DNA of 64,000 nt from Corallococcus caeni. Its GTDB lineage: Bacteria > Myxococcota > Myxococcia > Myxococcales > Myxococcaceae. Shown piece by piece: positions 8,186 to 16,626 of the stretch; the first letter of the stretch is position 1; every line of letters begins with the position of its first letter. The notes beneath the pieces were generated by a model. The model was not told where the DNA came from, did not search any database, and saw only the letters and a program-made list of their open reading frames with translations. The stretch covers positions 124,001-188,000 of the forward strand of contig NZ_BTTW01000005.1 in the NCBI RefSeq assembly GCF_036245865.1, in the 5' to 3' direction. Position numbers and translations under genes: made by a program.

Positions 8186-9139
8186 ATGTCGTCCGTGACC
8201 GTCGTGACCCCCGCCGCGAAGCCCGCGCCGCGGTGGAAGGTGTCCCTGGCCTACGCCACCTGCTTCATCCTCTGGGGCTCCACCTGGGCCGCCGTGAAGG
8301 TGGGGCTGGAGGACCTGCCGCCCCTGCGCTTCGTGGGCACGCGCATGCTCGTCGCCGGGGTGGCGCTGCTGCCCTTCGCGCGCTCGCGCGGGACGGCGCT
8401 GGGGGGCGGCACGGGGTGGCGCATCGCGGGGCTGGGCGTGCTCCAGCTCGCGGTGCCCTTCGGCCTGCTCTTCGTGGCGCAGCAGTGGATCCCCTCCAGC
8501 TGGTCCGCGCTCCTCTTCTCCACCTTCCCCGTGTGGCTGCTGCTGGTGGGCCGCATCGTCTTTCCGGATCAGCACCTCACCGCGCGCAAGCTCTTCGCCG
8601 CCGCGCTGGGCCTGACGGGCGTGGTGGCCCTCCAGCACCAGGAGCTGGCGTCGCTCAGCTTCTCCGGGCAGGTGGTGCTGGGCTGCCTGATGACGCTGTT
8701 CGCGGCGTCGGTGGTGGCGGTGGCCAACGTGCTGTTGCGCCGTCACATGACACACGTGCCGCCGCATCTGCTCACGCTGGTGCAGACCTTGAGCAGCGCC
8801 GTGTTGCTGCTCTCCGCGTCCGCGCTGCTGGAGTGGAACCAGCCGGCGCACTGGACGCCCAGGGCGGTGGGCGCGCTCTTGTACCTGGCGCTGGGCGGGA
8901 CGGTGCTCACCTACCAGTGCCTGTACTGGCTGCTGCCGCGCATCTCGCTGGCGGCGCTGGGCGCCATGGCGCTGCTGGACACGCTGGTGGCGGTGACGCT
9001 GGGCGTGGCGCTCCTGGGCGAGCCGCTCACGCCGTCGCTGCTGGCGGGCGGCGCGCTCATCCTCACGGCGGCGGCGCTCGCCAACCGCGACGAGGCCCCG
9101 GAGGCGAAGGTGCCTCCGGAAGCCCCGCCCGCGGCGTGA
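8186..9139 (+). CDS. EamA-family (drug/metabolite) transporter
   Basis: 317 aa inner-membrane protein with about ten hydrophobic helices arranged as two EamA repeats. The first repeat opens with YATCFILWGSTWAAVKVGLEDLPPLRFVGTRML and the second with LGCLMTLFAASVVAVANVLLRR; LTYQCLYWLLPRISL near the end is typical. Members export amino acids, metabolites or drugs; the substrate cannot be told from sequence. The charged C-terminal tail (RDEAPEAKVPPEAPPAA) is cytoplasmic. It is separated from ligD by 75 bp on the same strand and converges with the FG-GAP gene (9 bp between stops). SD is weak (GGAAGGGGG lies about 30 nt upstream). Confidence 0.85.
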   Translation: MSSVTVVTPAAKPAPRWKVSLAYATCFILWGSTWAAVKVGLEDLPPLRFVGTRMLVAGVALLPFARSRGTALGGGTGWRIAGLGVLQLAVPFGLLFVAQQWIPSSWSALLFSTFPVWLLLVGRIVFPDQHLTARKLFAAALGLTGVVALQHQELASLSFSGQVVLGCLMTLFAASVVAVANVLLRRHMTHVPPHLLTLVQTLSSAVLLLSASALLEWNQPAHWTPRAVGALLYLALGGTVLTYQCLYWLLPRISLAALGAMALLDTLVAVTLGVALLGEPLTPSLLAGGALILTAAALANRDEAPEAKVPPEAPPAA

Positions 9140-9148
9140 GGCCGTGAC

Positions 9149-12100
9149 TCAGAACGGCAGCGGCAGCGAGTACGCCGTGCCGTTCTGCGTGCCGGTGCGG
9201 TAGCTCCTCGGCGCGCCGATGACGGCCGTGGGCGGCGAGCCTCCGGAGCCGGGGACGACGGAGATGGACTGGCCGAGGAAGGAGCGCTCGGCGCCGTCGC
9301 CCACCACCAGCAGGAAGGGCGACAGCGGGCCCGTGGACTTCGCGCCGCCGGCGAAGAGGAACGCCGCGCCGTCGCCGTCCGCGGCCACCGACGCGTTGGG
9401 CGCGCCCACCCACAGGTCCGGGATGCTGTCGCCGGTGAGGTCCCTGCCGCCCGACAGCGACGTGCCGAAGCTCACCGCGCGGGCGCGCCAGGTGAGGTTC
9501 AGCGGGGCCAGGTCGACCACGTCCAGCAGCTTCTCACCGGAGGCGGGGGGGGTGAGCGCGGAGGTCGGGATGAGCAGCACCGCCTGCTGGCTCACGCCGT
9601 CCACCAGGTAGTTGTTGGCGCTCACCGCGAGGAAGTCCCGCGCGTCTCCCAGGAACCGCCCCGCGCGCGTGGTGGCCACGCCCAGGTTCATCAGCGCGCG
9701 CGACACCTCCGCGTCGCCCGCGATGCGCACGGTGGCCCCCGTCGTGCGCCCCCCGCACCGCGTGCCACCCGCGTCGTGGCCATAGGCAATCACGATGCCC
9801 GAGTGCGTGTTGTCCGAGTAGCGCCACGCCACCTCGTCGCAGCCATCCCCGTTGAGGTCGCCGATGGAGGCGATGGCGGAGGTCTGCGGCAGCGAGGTGG
9901 TGCTCCACTGCGCGGGCGGCCAGACGATGGGCGTGGACGGCCAGGAGTACGCGGGGTCGCAGGCGAGCGTGAGCTTCGCGAGCGACGCGTCCTCCGGCGC
10001 CCGGCCCAGGAACACGTCCATGCCGCGGTCGCGCAGCACGGCCAGGTCCTCCTTGCCGTCGTTGTTGAAGTCGAAGCCGCCCACGACGCCACGGCCGATG
10101 GTGGTGCGCTTGCACTTCGTGGCCGCCGCGTCGTCGCAGGTGGCGACCACGGACGGCGCGAACACGCGCCAGGCCGGCTTGAAGGTGCCGTCCGCCTGCC
10201 CCGCCGACACCAGCAGTCCGCCCAGCGACTGCGTGCTCGTCGTCATGCAGGCGTTCTGCACGTAGGGGTCGCGCTCCGTCGCGGCGGAGTTCGTCGCCGG
10301 GATGACGAGCCCCGTGGCGCCGGCCACCAGGTCCGGCCGGCCGTCGCCGTTGAAGTCCGTGAACGCCACGTCCACGCCCACGTTGCGGCCGCCGTACCAC
10401 GGGGAGCTGGCGCCCTCTCCCGCCACGGTGGCCTTGCCGGGCTCCGCGGTGTCGAAGGTGTACGCGCGGCCCACGGTGAGGTCCGCGCCGTCGTTGTTGG
10501 GGCCCGGGCCGGAGAAGCCCTGCGCGCCCACCAGCGCCATCACGCGGCTGCCCAGCCGGGCCACCGCCACGGACTCACCGAAGCGCTCCACGCTGGCCTT
10601 CGCCGTCACGTCCAGGCCGCTGCGCGTCCAGTCCGCCACCGTCGCGCCGGCCTTCGTGAAGACGTCCACGCGGCCGGTGAAGGCGCCCGTGGCGGACGAC
10701 GCGCGGCCGGAGAAGCCCGCCAGCACCGGGCCGGACGGCAGCGTCCACGCCGCGAGCCCCGCGCCCAGCACCTCCGACTTCGCCGCGCCGCCCAGGGCCG
10801 CGAGCGGCTTGTTCATCACCGTGTCCTTCGCCAGGCCGGTGAGCGGGAACACCAGCACCTTGCCCGCGTTGCCCAGCGTCGTCGTGCCCACCGTCACCGA
10901 CGCGTACGGCGCGCCCAGCAGCAGCTCCGGCCCCGCCGTGCCGTCCACGTCCATCACCGCCCAGCTGCGCGTCGCGGTGATGCTCCGCGCGTCGCCATAG
11001 AAGCGCGCGAACGCGTTCGAGAGCGCCACCGTCGGGGGGTTCACCGCCGCCGGGTCGTCCACCAGCTTCGCGCCCCGCAGGTCGAACAGGTATGCGCCGC
11101 CCGCGTCCTGCTGCGCCGCCACGCCGCCCGACGTGCGCAGGTCCGGCGAGTCCGCCTTGTCCGCCATCACCACGAGGAACGGCGGCCGGCTGCCCTCGCC
11201 GGGGATGGTGCCCAGGCGCCAGGTGCCCTCGTTGTTCAGCGTCTCCACCGCGGTGTTGGACGCCAGCACGTACAGGTCCGCGGCGGAGCGGTAGCGCGCT
11301 CCCGAGGCGCGCGCGAAGTACACCGCCACGGCCATCTGCTGGCCGTTGGTGCTGCCGTCCGCGTTGTAGCGGGTCAGCCGGTGCAGCGCCGCCAGGTCCG
11401 GGCGGCCGTCGTCGTTGAGGTCCGCCACCGCGAGCGCGCGGCCCAGCTCCGTGTTGCTGCGCAGCACGAACTTGCCGCTCGCCTCCAGGTCCTGGCCGCC
11501 CAGGCGCACCGTCGGCAGGTCCGGGATGGGCTGTCCCCTGGTGAGGGTGAAGATGTCCACCACGCCGCGCCGGCTGATGCCGGAGAGGGTGGACAGGTCG
11601 CCGCCGGGCGAGCCCACGAACAGGTCCAGGTCGCCGTCGCCGTCCGCGTCCGCGATGGCCAGGCCCGTGCCGAACCCGCCGCGGCCCAGGCCGGTGAGCG
11701 CGGGCCTCAGCAGCGCGGGCGCCTGGCCCGCCTTGAACGTGTAGAGGTACACCGCGCCCGAGTCGCCGATGGTCACGTCCGCGCCCGGCGAGGACACCGC
11801 CAGGTCCGCGCGCCCGTCACCGTCCAGGTCGCCCGCGGCCAGCATGTCGCCGAAGAGCGCGCCCTCCGTCTCCCCCATCAACACCCAGGTGGGCTTCGCG
11901 GGCAGGCCGGACGCGCTGCCCTTGTAGACGAACACCGCGCCGCCCGTGGGGCGCGACAGCTCGCTCTCGCGCTGGCCCACCGCCAGGTCCTGGATGCCGT
12001 CACCGTCGAAGTCCGCGGTCACCAGCGTGGCCACGTCCGACAGCTTGCCGTGCGCCAGGAGGGGCCGCGTCAGCTCGTCCAGCACGCGCACCGACACCGT

Positions 12101-12880
12101 GGCCACGTCGGGGGTGAAGGCGTCCTTCGCCTCCAGCACGATGGTGCCGGACGCGCCCGCCGCCACCACGATGCGGCCGTTCACGATGGAGCCGGGGCCG
12201 GACTTCTTCGTCCACGTCACGCGGTCCGTGCCGCCCGAGGTCCCCAGCGGCGCGGACGAGCCCGCCGGCACGCCCAGGTACGGCGGGTCGCCCACCAGCT
12301 TCGCCGCCTTGCTCACGGTGTACTGGAGCACCGCCGTGTCACCGGACTTCGTGTCGCGCACGGTGAGGACGTCCTGCGCCTCCACCTGCCCCGCCGTGTA
12401 GACGCCCGTGTCGGTGAGCGTGGCGCCGGAGCCGTTGGTGGTGAGCGTGAAGGTCGCCGTTCCCACCAGGCCCTCGAGGGCAATCTGGAAGGACGTGCCC
12501 GGCCGCAGCATCGCGCGCGCGGGCGCGACGCCGAAGCCCGCGATGACCTTCACCCGCACGCTGGTGGCGCCGCCGCACTGGTCGTCCACCACCGTCAGCG
12601 TGTCCTCGCCGGGCGTGGCGCCCGCGACGAAGCGGTTGCCGCGCATGTCGCCGGAGGAGCCGCCCGGCTCCGCGCGGAAGCTGTAGTGGCCGCTGCCGCC
12701 GCCCGCCGTCAGCGTGGCCACGCCCGCGGAGCGCACCGTCGTCGGCTCCGCCGACAGCGTCAGCGGGGCGAGGCCGTCGCACGGGCCCACGTAGGGGAGC
12801 TGCTCGGCGGGCTTGAGCTCACCGTCACAGCCCAGGGTCAGCAGCGCGGCGAGGGGGGCCGCGCGGATGAGACGTTTCAT
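9149..12880 (-). CDS. Large FG-GAP (integrin-like beta-propeller) repeat lipoprotein
   Basis: 1243 aa from MKRLIRAAPLAALLTLGC, whose Cys18 is a lipobox; the longer frame adds 19 unlikely residues. GAGGC lies about 8 nt upstream of this ATG. After a Cys-containing Ig-like region (about 25-290) come at least eight calcium-binding FG-GAP/VCBS motifs of the form DxDxDGxxDL, e.g. DFDGDGIQDLAVG, DLDGDGRADLAVSS, DADGDGDLDLFVGS, DLNDDGRPDL, DFNGDGRPDLVAG, DFNNDGKEDLAV and DLNGDGCDE. This predicts two seven-bladed propellers or one large propeller array on the cell surface. Such proteins serve in adhesion or scaffolding; the partner is unknown. It follows the DUF1501 operon on the same strand, behind a strong hairpin. 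Confidence 0.85.
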   Translation of the reverse strand: MKRLIRAAPLAALLTLGCDGELKPAEQLPYVGPCDGLAPLTLSAEPTTVRSAGVATLTAGGGSGHYSFRAEPGGSSGDMRGNRFVAGATPGEDTLTVVDDQCGGATSVRVKVIAGFGVAPARAMLRPGTSFQIALEGLVGTATFTLTTNGSGATLTDTGVYTAGQVEAQDVLTVRDTKSGDTAVLQYTVSKAAKLVGDPPYLGVPAGSSAPLGTSGGTDRVTWTKKSGPGSIVNGRIVVAAGASGTIVLEAKDAFTPDVATVSVRVLDELTRPLLAHGKLSDVATLVTADFDGDGIQDLAVGQRESELSRPTGGAVFVYKGSASGLPAKPTWVLMGETEGALFGDMLAAGDLDGDGRADLAVSSPGADVTIGDSGAVYLYTFKAGQAPALLRPALTGLGRGGFGTGLAIADADGDGDLDLFVGSPGGDLSTLSGISRRGVVDIFTLTRGQPIPDLPTVRLGGQDLEASGKFVLRSNTELGRALAVADLNDDGRPDLAALHRLTRYNADGSTNGQQMAVAVYFARASGARYRSAADLYVLASNTAVETLNNEGTWRLGTIPGEGSRPPFLVVMADKADSPDLRTSGGVAAQQDAGGAYLFDLRGAKLVDDPAAVNPPTVALSNAFARFYGDARSITATRSWAVMDVDGTAGPELLLGAPYASVTVGTTTLGNAGKVLVFPLTGLAKDTVMNKPLAALGGAAKSEVLGAGLAAWTLPSGPVLAGFSGRASSATGAFTGRVDVFTKAGATVADWTRSGLDVTAKASVERFGESVAVARLGSRVMALVGAQGFSGPGPNNDGADLTVGRAYTFDTAEPGKATVAGEGASSPWYGGRNVGVDVAFTDFNGDGRPDLVAGATGLVIPATNSAATERDPYVQNACMTTSTQSLGGLLVSAGQADGTFKPAWRVFAPSVVATCDDAAATKCKRTTIGRGVVGGFDFNNDGKEDLAVLRDRGMDVFLGRAPEDASLAKLTLACDPAYSWPSTPIVWPPAQWSTTSLPQTSAIASIGDLNGDGCDEVAWRYSDNTHSGIVIAYGHDAGGTRCGGRTTGATVRIAGDAEVSRALMNLGVATTRAGRFLGDARDFLAVSANNYLVDGVSQQAVLLIPTSALTPPASGEKLLDVVDLAPLNLTWRARAVSFGTSLSGGRDLTGDSIPDLWVGAPNASVAADGDGAAFLFAGGAKSTGPLSPFLLVVGDGAERSFLGQSISVVPGSGGSPPTAVIGAPRSYRTGTQNGTAYSLPLPF

Positions 12881-12899
12881 GGGGGTGCCTCGGAAGGGG

Positions 12900-12931
12900 G
12901 CGCCCGTCCTCCCGGGGAGGAGGACGGGCGC
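12900..12931 (-). terminator. 13-bp perfect hairpin between the CxxCH lipoprotein and the FG-GAP lipoprotein
   Basis: GCGCCCGTCCTCC at 12900-12912 and its exact complement at 12919-12931 flank a 6-nt loop. It begins 36 nt after the stop of the upstream gene (12968) and ends 19 nt before the FG-GAP start. There is no U-tract on the minus strand, so it could be a terminator that needs no U-run, a processing site that protects the upstream mRNA, or an attenuator for the FG-GAP gene. Confidence 0.55.
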
Positions 12932-12967
12932 ATGCAATCAGGAGAAGCCGTCGTGAAGCAGGGGGCG

Positions 12968-14530
12968 TCAGGGCAGCGCGCCGGACGACACCCAGCGCTG
13001 GATGAGGGCGATGCCCTGCGGATCCAACGGCCCGTCCGCGGGCATGCGCAGGTCGCGCACCGCCGCGTTGATGAGCTGGGCGTTGGACTTCCACAGCTCG
13101 TAGGTGTTCAGCGGCCGGCCGGGGCTGGTGGTGTGGCACTTGGCGCAGCGGGCCTCGTGGATGGGCCGGATGTCGCGCGCGTAGCTGGGGGTGGTGGTGA
13201 GCGGCTGGTAGGTGAAGGGCAGGTTCCGCCGCGCCTCCGTGCCGTCCTCGAAGCGGGACACCACGGCCAGCGTGTGCCCGCCCGGCGGCAGGCTGGCGAA
13301 GGAGAACGCCTTGAGCGTCTCCCCGTCCGCCTCCAGGCCGCCAAAGCTGTACGCGGGCCCGGTCGCCTGGACCTCCTGGCCCTCCAGCTGGAAGTGGACG
13401 CTCTTGGGCGTGCTGCCCGGCGGCAGGTGGGCCTGGACGACGAGCCCCTCCTCCACCACCAGCATGCCCTGGTGCATCCCCGTCACGCGCGGCGCGGGCG
13501 TCTGGCTGACGGCCATGGCCTTGTCGCCCACGCGCACCCACGCGCAGCCGCTCTCGTCCGCAGCCAGGAGCGTCACGGAGCCGGAAGGCAGCCCCTCCGC
13601 GACGCCCCAGACCTTCGCGTCCGCGTCGTAGGTGTAGAGCCGGTCGCCCGCGCGGGCCCAGAGGTAGCGCCCCGCGCCCAAGAGCTGCTCCGGCCGCGAC
13701 GGCAGCGCCACGGTGCTCCAGCCGTCCGTGTTGCGGCGCATCAGGCGGGTGCTGGTGAGCACCCAGGTCTCGCCCGCCGTGCCCGTGCCGGCGCTCAGCC
13801 CGGCCAACGTCTGCACCGTCTCACCGCCGGCGAGCGGCGCGTCCGTGCCGCGCACCTGGTAGACGCCCGGCGCGGACGCCACCACCACGTTCAGCTTGCC
13901 CTCGCGCGCGAACCACAGGCCCGGGAGGCCGTCCTCCGCGGGCGCGGCCGTCATGGTGGTGATGCCGGTGAGCGGCTGCCCGGACAGCTTCAGCGACGCG
14001 AGCACGCCCCCCTGGATCTGGAACAGGCCCGTGGGGTGGGCAATCCACGCGGCGCCGTCCGCCGTCTGCGCGGTGGCGACGATGCCGGTGCCCAGCACCT
14101 CCTGCCACAGCGGTTCAATCAGCCAGCCCTGGTCCGCGAGGAACAGGCCGCTGTCCGTCTCCACCAGGGCGCTGTGCGGCCCCAGGCGGAAGGTGGCGCG
14201 CACGGCGCCTGGCGTCGCGGTGTTCCGCGGGTGGGCGGCGAGGGCGGCCTTGGTGCCGTCCAACCGCAGGCGCACGGCCGCGCCGTCAGCGGTGGCGAAG
14301 ATGCCGCCGCCGGACTGGTCCGCGAAGCCGGGCACCGCGGCCAGGGACTGCGCCGTGGAGACCTGGGTGGCCGTGAATGAAGCGGGCTTCGCCGGGTCGC
14401 TGCCCGGCGGTGCGTCCTCGCCGCACGCGGAGAACAGCACCGCGGACAACAGCAGGAGCGAGGGGGGGAGGAAACGCGCCACGGTGGGGGAACCGTGGCG
14501 CGGCCGGGGACGCATGAGGGGAGTGCTCAT
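12968..14530 (-). CDS. Lipoprotein with C-terminal single CxxCH (cytochrome c-like) motif
   Basis: 520 aa. Signal MSTPLMRPRPRHGSPTVARF followed by a hydrophobic run ending in LFSAC gives a lipobox Cys near residue 35. The middle (about 60-400) consists of repeated short beta-rich units (LWFAREGKLNVVV, TWVLTSTRLMRRNTDG, YLWARAGDRLYTYD) suggestive of a beta-propeller. The last 90 residues hold ARDIRPIHEARCAKCHTTSP, a heme-binding CxxCH in a planctomycete-type cytochrome c context. Its ATG lies 6 nt after the stop of the DUF1501 gene, so translation is probably coupled; no good SD of its own was seen. Likely an exported redox or sensor-like component working with the other members of this operon; the actual activity is unknown. 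Confidence 0.75.
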   Translation of the reverse strand: MSTPLMRPRPRHGSPTVARFLPPSLLLLSAVLFSACGEDAPPGSDPAKPASFTATQVSTAQSLAAVPGFADQSGGGIFATADGAAVRLRLDGTKAALAAHPRNTATPGAVRATFRLGPHSALVETDSGLFLADQGWLIEPLWQEVLGTGIVATAQTADGAAWIAHPTGLFQIQGGVLASLKLSGQPLTGITTMTAAPAEDGLPGLWFAREGKLNVVVASAPGVYQVRGTDAPLAGGETVQTLAGLSAGTGTAGETWVLTSTRLMRRNTDGWSTVALPSRPEQLLGAGRYLWARAGDRLYTYDADAKVWGVAEGLPSGSVTLLAADESGCAWVRVGDKAMAVSQTPAPRVTGMHQGMLVVEEGLVVQAHLPPGSTPKSVHFQLEGQEVQATGPAYSFGGLEADGETLKAFSFASLPPGGHTLAVVSRFEDGTEARRNLPFTYQPLTTTPSYARDIRPIHEARCAKCHTTSPGRPLNTYELWKSNAQLINAAVRDLRMPADGPLDPQGIALIQRWVSSGALP

Positions 14531-14536
14531 CAAGGT

Positions 14537-15937
14537 TCAGGCAAGGATGAACCGCAGCGGGTCCACCCGCGTGATGCTGTAGTCCAGCTTCGCCGAGGCC
14601 AGCACCGTCGCGATGATGTGCTCGGGGAAGATGTTGGAGCCGTTCGGGTCGTTGGCGCCGGTGCGCAGGTCCACCGTGCCCGGCGACATGCCGATGTCAC
14701 CGCTGCGGCCCACCACCAGGTTGTGCTTGATGCCCGCGCCCATCAGCAGGCAGCTGTTGGACAGGTGGTGGTCGCGCCCGCCGGTGGCGTTGATGGTGGG
14801 CGTGCGAGCGAACTCGCTGAACACCAGGATGGTGGTGTGGTCCATGAAGTTGCCGCCGCCGGGGTGCGCCGTCTGGCGGAGGTCATTCACCAGCAGGTTC
14901 AGCGCGTTGAAGCCCGCGCGCTGGTTGGTCGCGTGCGTCTGCTGCGTGCCGAAGTGGGTGTCCAGGCCGCCGGCCAGGTTGATGGACACGCACTGGCTGA
15001 TGCCCTTCTTCAGGGCCGTGGCCACCATGGCGGCGCGGCCCGCGGCGCTGTTGTACGGGTAGGCCTGGTTGTTGAGCCCGTAGAAGTCGCGCACGGACTG
15101 GTTGGCCGCCAGCTGGAAGCGGAACGAGTCCGACAGCTTGTTCTCCATCACCGTCTGCATCTGGGCGCGGCTGCTCTCATACGACGTGCCCACGCCCCGC
15201 GCGGTGAGCGCCTGCTCCTCGCAGGTGATGGGCTGGCCGTTGAGGTCGATGAGGCTCTTCTCGATTTCGCTGTCCAGCTGGCGCGCCGCGCTGGGCGGAT
15301 CCAGCGTGAGCACCAGGTCCGCCAGGCCGCTGACGCGCAGCGCGTTGGCGTAGCCGCCGTAGCGGTCGTTGTAGGACTCCACGCCCTGGGCGATGGACGG
15401 GATGGGCACCGTGGGCTTCATCTGGCCCACGATCTCCGTCGCGGTGGAGGAGCCGCGCGCCGCGCTGCCAATGGGCATCTTCCCGGTGAGGAAGTAGCGG
15501 TAGCCCACCTCGTGGGTGAGCGTGCTCATGTTGATGCCGCGCACCACCGTCATCAGGTCGTAGTGGTCCGACAGCGCGCCCACCGCGGGCCCGAAGGTCA
15601 TGGTCGCGGGGCCGGCGCCCGCGCGCTCCTTGGGGACGATGGGGGTCTGCGCGAACGCCGAGTCCGTGAGCAGGTTGTAGCCCGGCATGATGCGCGTCTC
15701 GGAGACGCGGTCCGCGGTGAACACCGCCGGGTCACGCGGGTCGAAGGCGAGCAGCTGGTCCCAGCCGCCGCTGAAGTACACGAACACGAAGCAGCGGTCG
15801 GGCGCGGCCAGGTTCGTCGCCTGGGCCACGGCCTTGAAGGGGATGCCTCCCAGCAGCAGGGAGCCCATGAAGCCGGCTCCGGCCTTGAGGAAGGTGCGGC
15901 GCTCGGGGCTGAGTTCGTCTTGGGGCGTCTTCTTCAT
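14537..15937 (-). CDS. Tat-exported DUF1501 protein
   Basis: 466 aa starting MKKTPQDELSPERRTFLKAG. The twin-arginine RRTFLK plus hydrophobic stretch predicts Tat export of a folded protein, typical of DUF1501, a sulfatase/alkaline-phosphatase-like fold of unknown reaction. Body motifs fit DUF1501: CFVFVYFSGGWDQ at the start, HEVGYRYFLTGKMPIG, GLDTHFG and ILVFSEFARTPTIN with GRDHH near the end. The frame is open 20 codons further upstream, which would overlap the preceding gene; the chosen ATG sits 17 nt after that gene's stop and puts the Tat motif at the right place. DUF1501 genes are commonly paired with DUF1549/DUF1588-type heme-motif proteins, and that holds here. Confidence 0.88.
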   Translation of the reverse strand: MKKTPQDELSPERRTFLKAGAGFMGSLLLGGIPFKAVAQATNLAAPDRCFVFVYFSGGWDQLLAFDPRDPAVFTADRVSETRIMPGYNLLTDSAFAQTPIVPKERAGAGPATMTFGPAVGALSDHYDLMTVVRGINMSTLTHEVGYRYFLTGKMPIGSAARGSSTATEIVGQMKPTVPIPSIAQGVESYNDRYGGYANALRVSGLADLVLTLDPPSAARQLDSEIEKSLIDLNGQPITCEEQALTARGVGTSYESSRAQMQTVMENKLSDSFRFQLAANQSVRDFYGLNNQAYPYNSAAGRAAMVATALKKGISQCVSINLAGGLDTHFGTQQTHATNQRAGFNALNLLVNDLRQTAHPGGGNFMDHTTILVFSEFARTPTINATGGRDHHLSNSCLLMGAGIKHNLVVGRSGDIGMSPGTVDLRTGANDPNGSNIFPEHIIATVLASAKLDYSITRVDPLRFILA

Positions 15938-15954
15938 CGCAGGCACCGTCAAGG

Positions 15955-16626
15955 TCAGTAGGTGATGAAGCGCGAGTCCGTCAGCATGGCGATGCACACC
16001 ACCGCCAGCGCCTGGTCGCGCTTCTTGAGGGTTTCGGCCCGGGCGGCGGCCTTGCGGAAGAACGTCGCGTAGCGCGTGAGCTCGTCACCGGAGAGGGGCG
16101 CGCCCCAGAAGCGGGTGGAGAGGTACACGAGCGTTTCGTTCACCTGCGCGTCCGTGAGCTTCGTCAGGTCGCTCATGGGCGAGGGCAGCGTGCGCCCCAG
16201 GGTGCGCAGGGTGACGTCCGCCTGCGCGATGTCCTTCTGCGCCTGGGCGATGCAGACCTTGCGCGCGCCGTCGTCCAGGAAGCGGGCGAAGACGAGGTTG
16301 GGCTCCGTGTTCTCCGTGGTGATGAGCGCGTAGTCCGCGCGGCCCAGCGACTGGGCGCGCGCCTCCAGCTCATCCCACTCCATGCCCACGGCGATGCGGA
16401 TGGACTCCTTGAGCTGCGCGACGGTGAGGCGCCGGGGCGCGCGGCCCACGCTGCCGCCCTGGGCCTCCGGGTCCGGCAGGGGGTCGATGGAGTCCGTGTT
16501 CCCGTGCGGGTTGGGCACCGGGTCCAGCTGGGCGTCCAGCGGGACGGGCTTGGCGGGGACGTCCACGGAGCCCTGCGTGCAGCCCGTGGCGAGCGCGAGC
16601 AGCGCGGTCAACAGTAGGCGGCGCAT
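15955..16626 (-). CDS. Small lipoprotein of the DUF1501 operon
   Basis: 223 aa with MRRLLLTALLALATGC, lipobox Cys16. The start overlaps the stop of the upstream gene by one base (TGATG), evidence for translational coupling; the frame open further upstream is a shadow of that gene. Apart from the signal, the protein has a Pro-rich linker (about 20-55) and a helical domain (about 60-223: RRLTVAQLKESIRIAVGMEW, LDDGARKVCIAQAQKDIAQ, ALAVVCIAMLTDSRFITY). The RRLTVAQL...SIR...G opening and the terminal TDSRFITY recall pieces of DUF1549/DUF1585-type proteins, so it may be a reduced partner of the CxxCH protein. No enzyme motif recognised. Confidence 0.8.
   Translation of the reverse strand: MRRLLLTALLALATGCTQGSVDVPAKPVPLDAQLDPVPNPHGNTDSIDPLPDPEAQGGSVGRAPRRLTVAQLKESIRIAVGMEWDELEARAQSLGRADYALITTENTEPNLVFARFLDDGARKVCIAQAQKDIAQADVTLRTLGRTLPSPMSDLTKLTDAQVNETLVYLSTRFWGAPLSGDELTRYATFFRKAAARAETLKKRDQALAVVCIAMLTDSRFITY

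Noticed and set aside
5522-8851. Minus-strand frame of 1109 codons opposite ligD and the EamA gene
   Set aside because: Same shadow signature; ligD and EamA on the plus strand carry all family motifs.
9776-14380. A plus-strand open frame of 1534 codons opposite the FG-GAP and CxxCH genes
   Set aside because: Low-complexity Arg/His/Ala/Gly-rich translation, no domain, no SD; typical antisense shadow in GC-rich DNA. The minus-strand genes have clear motifs.
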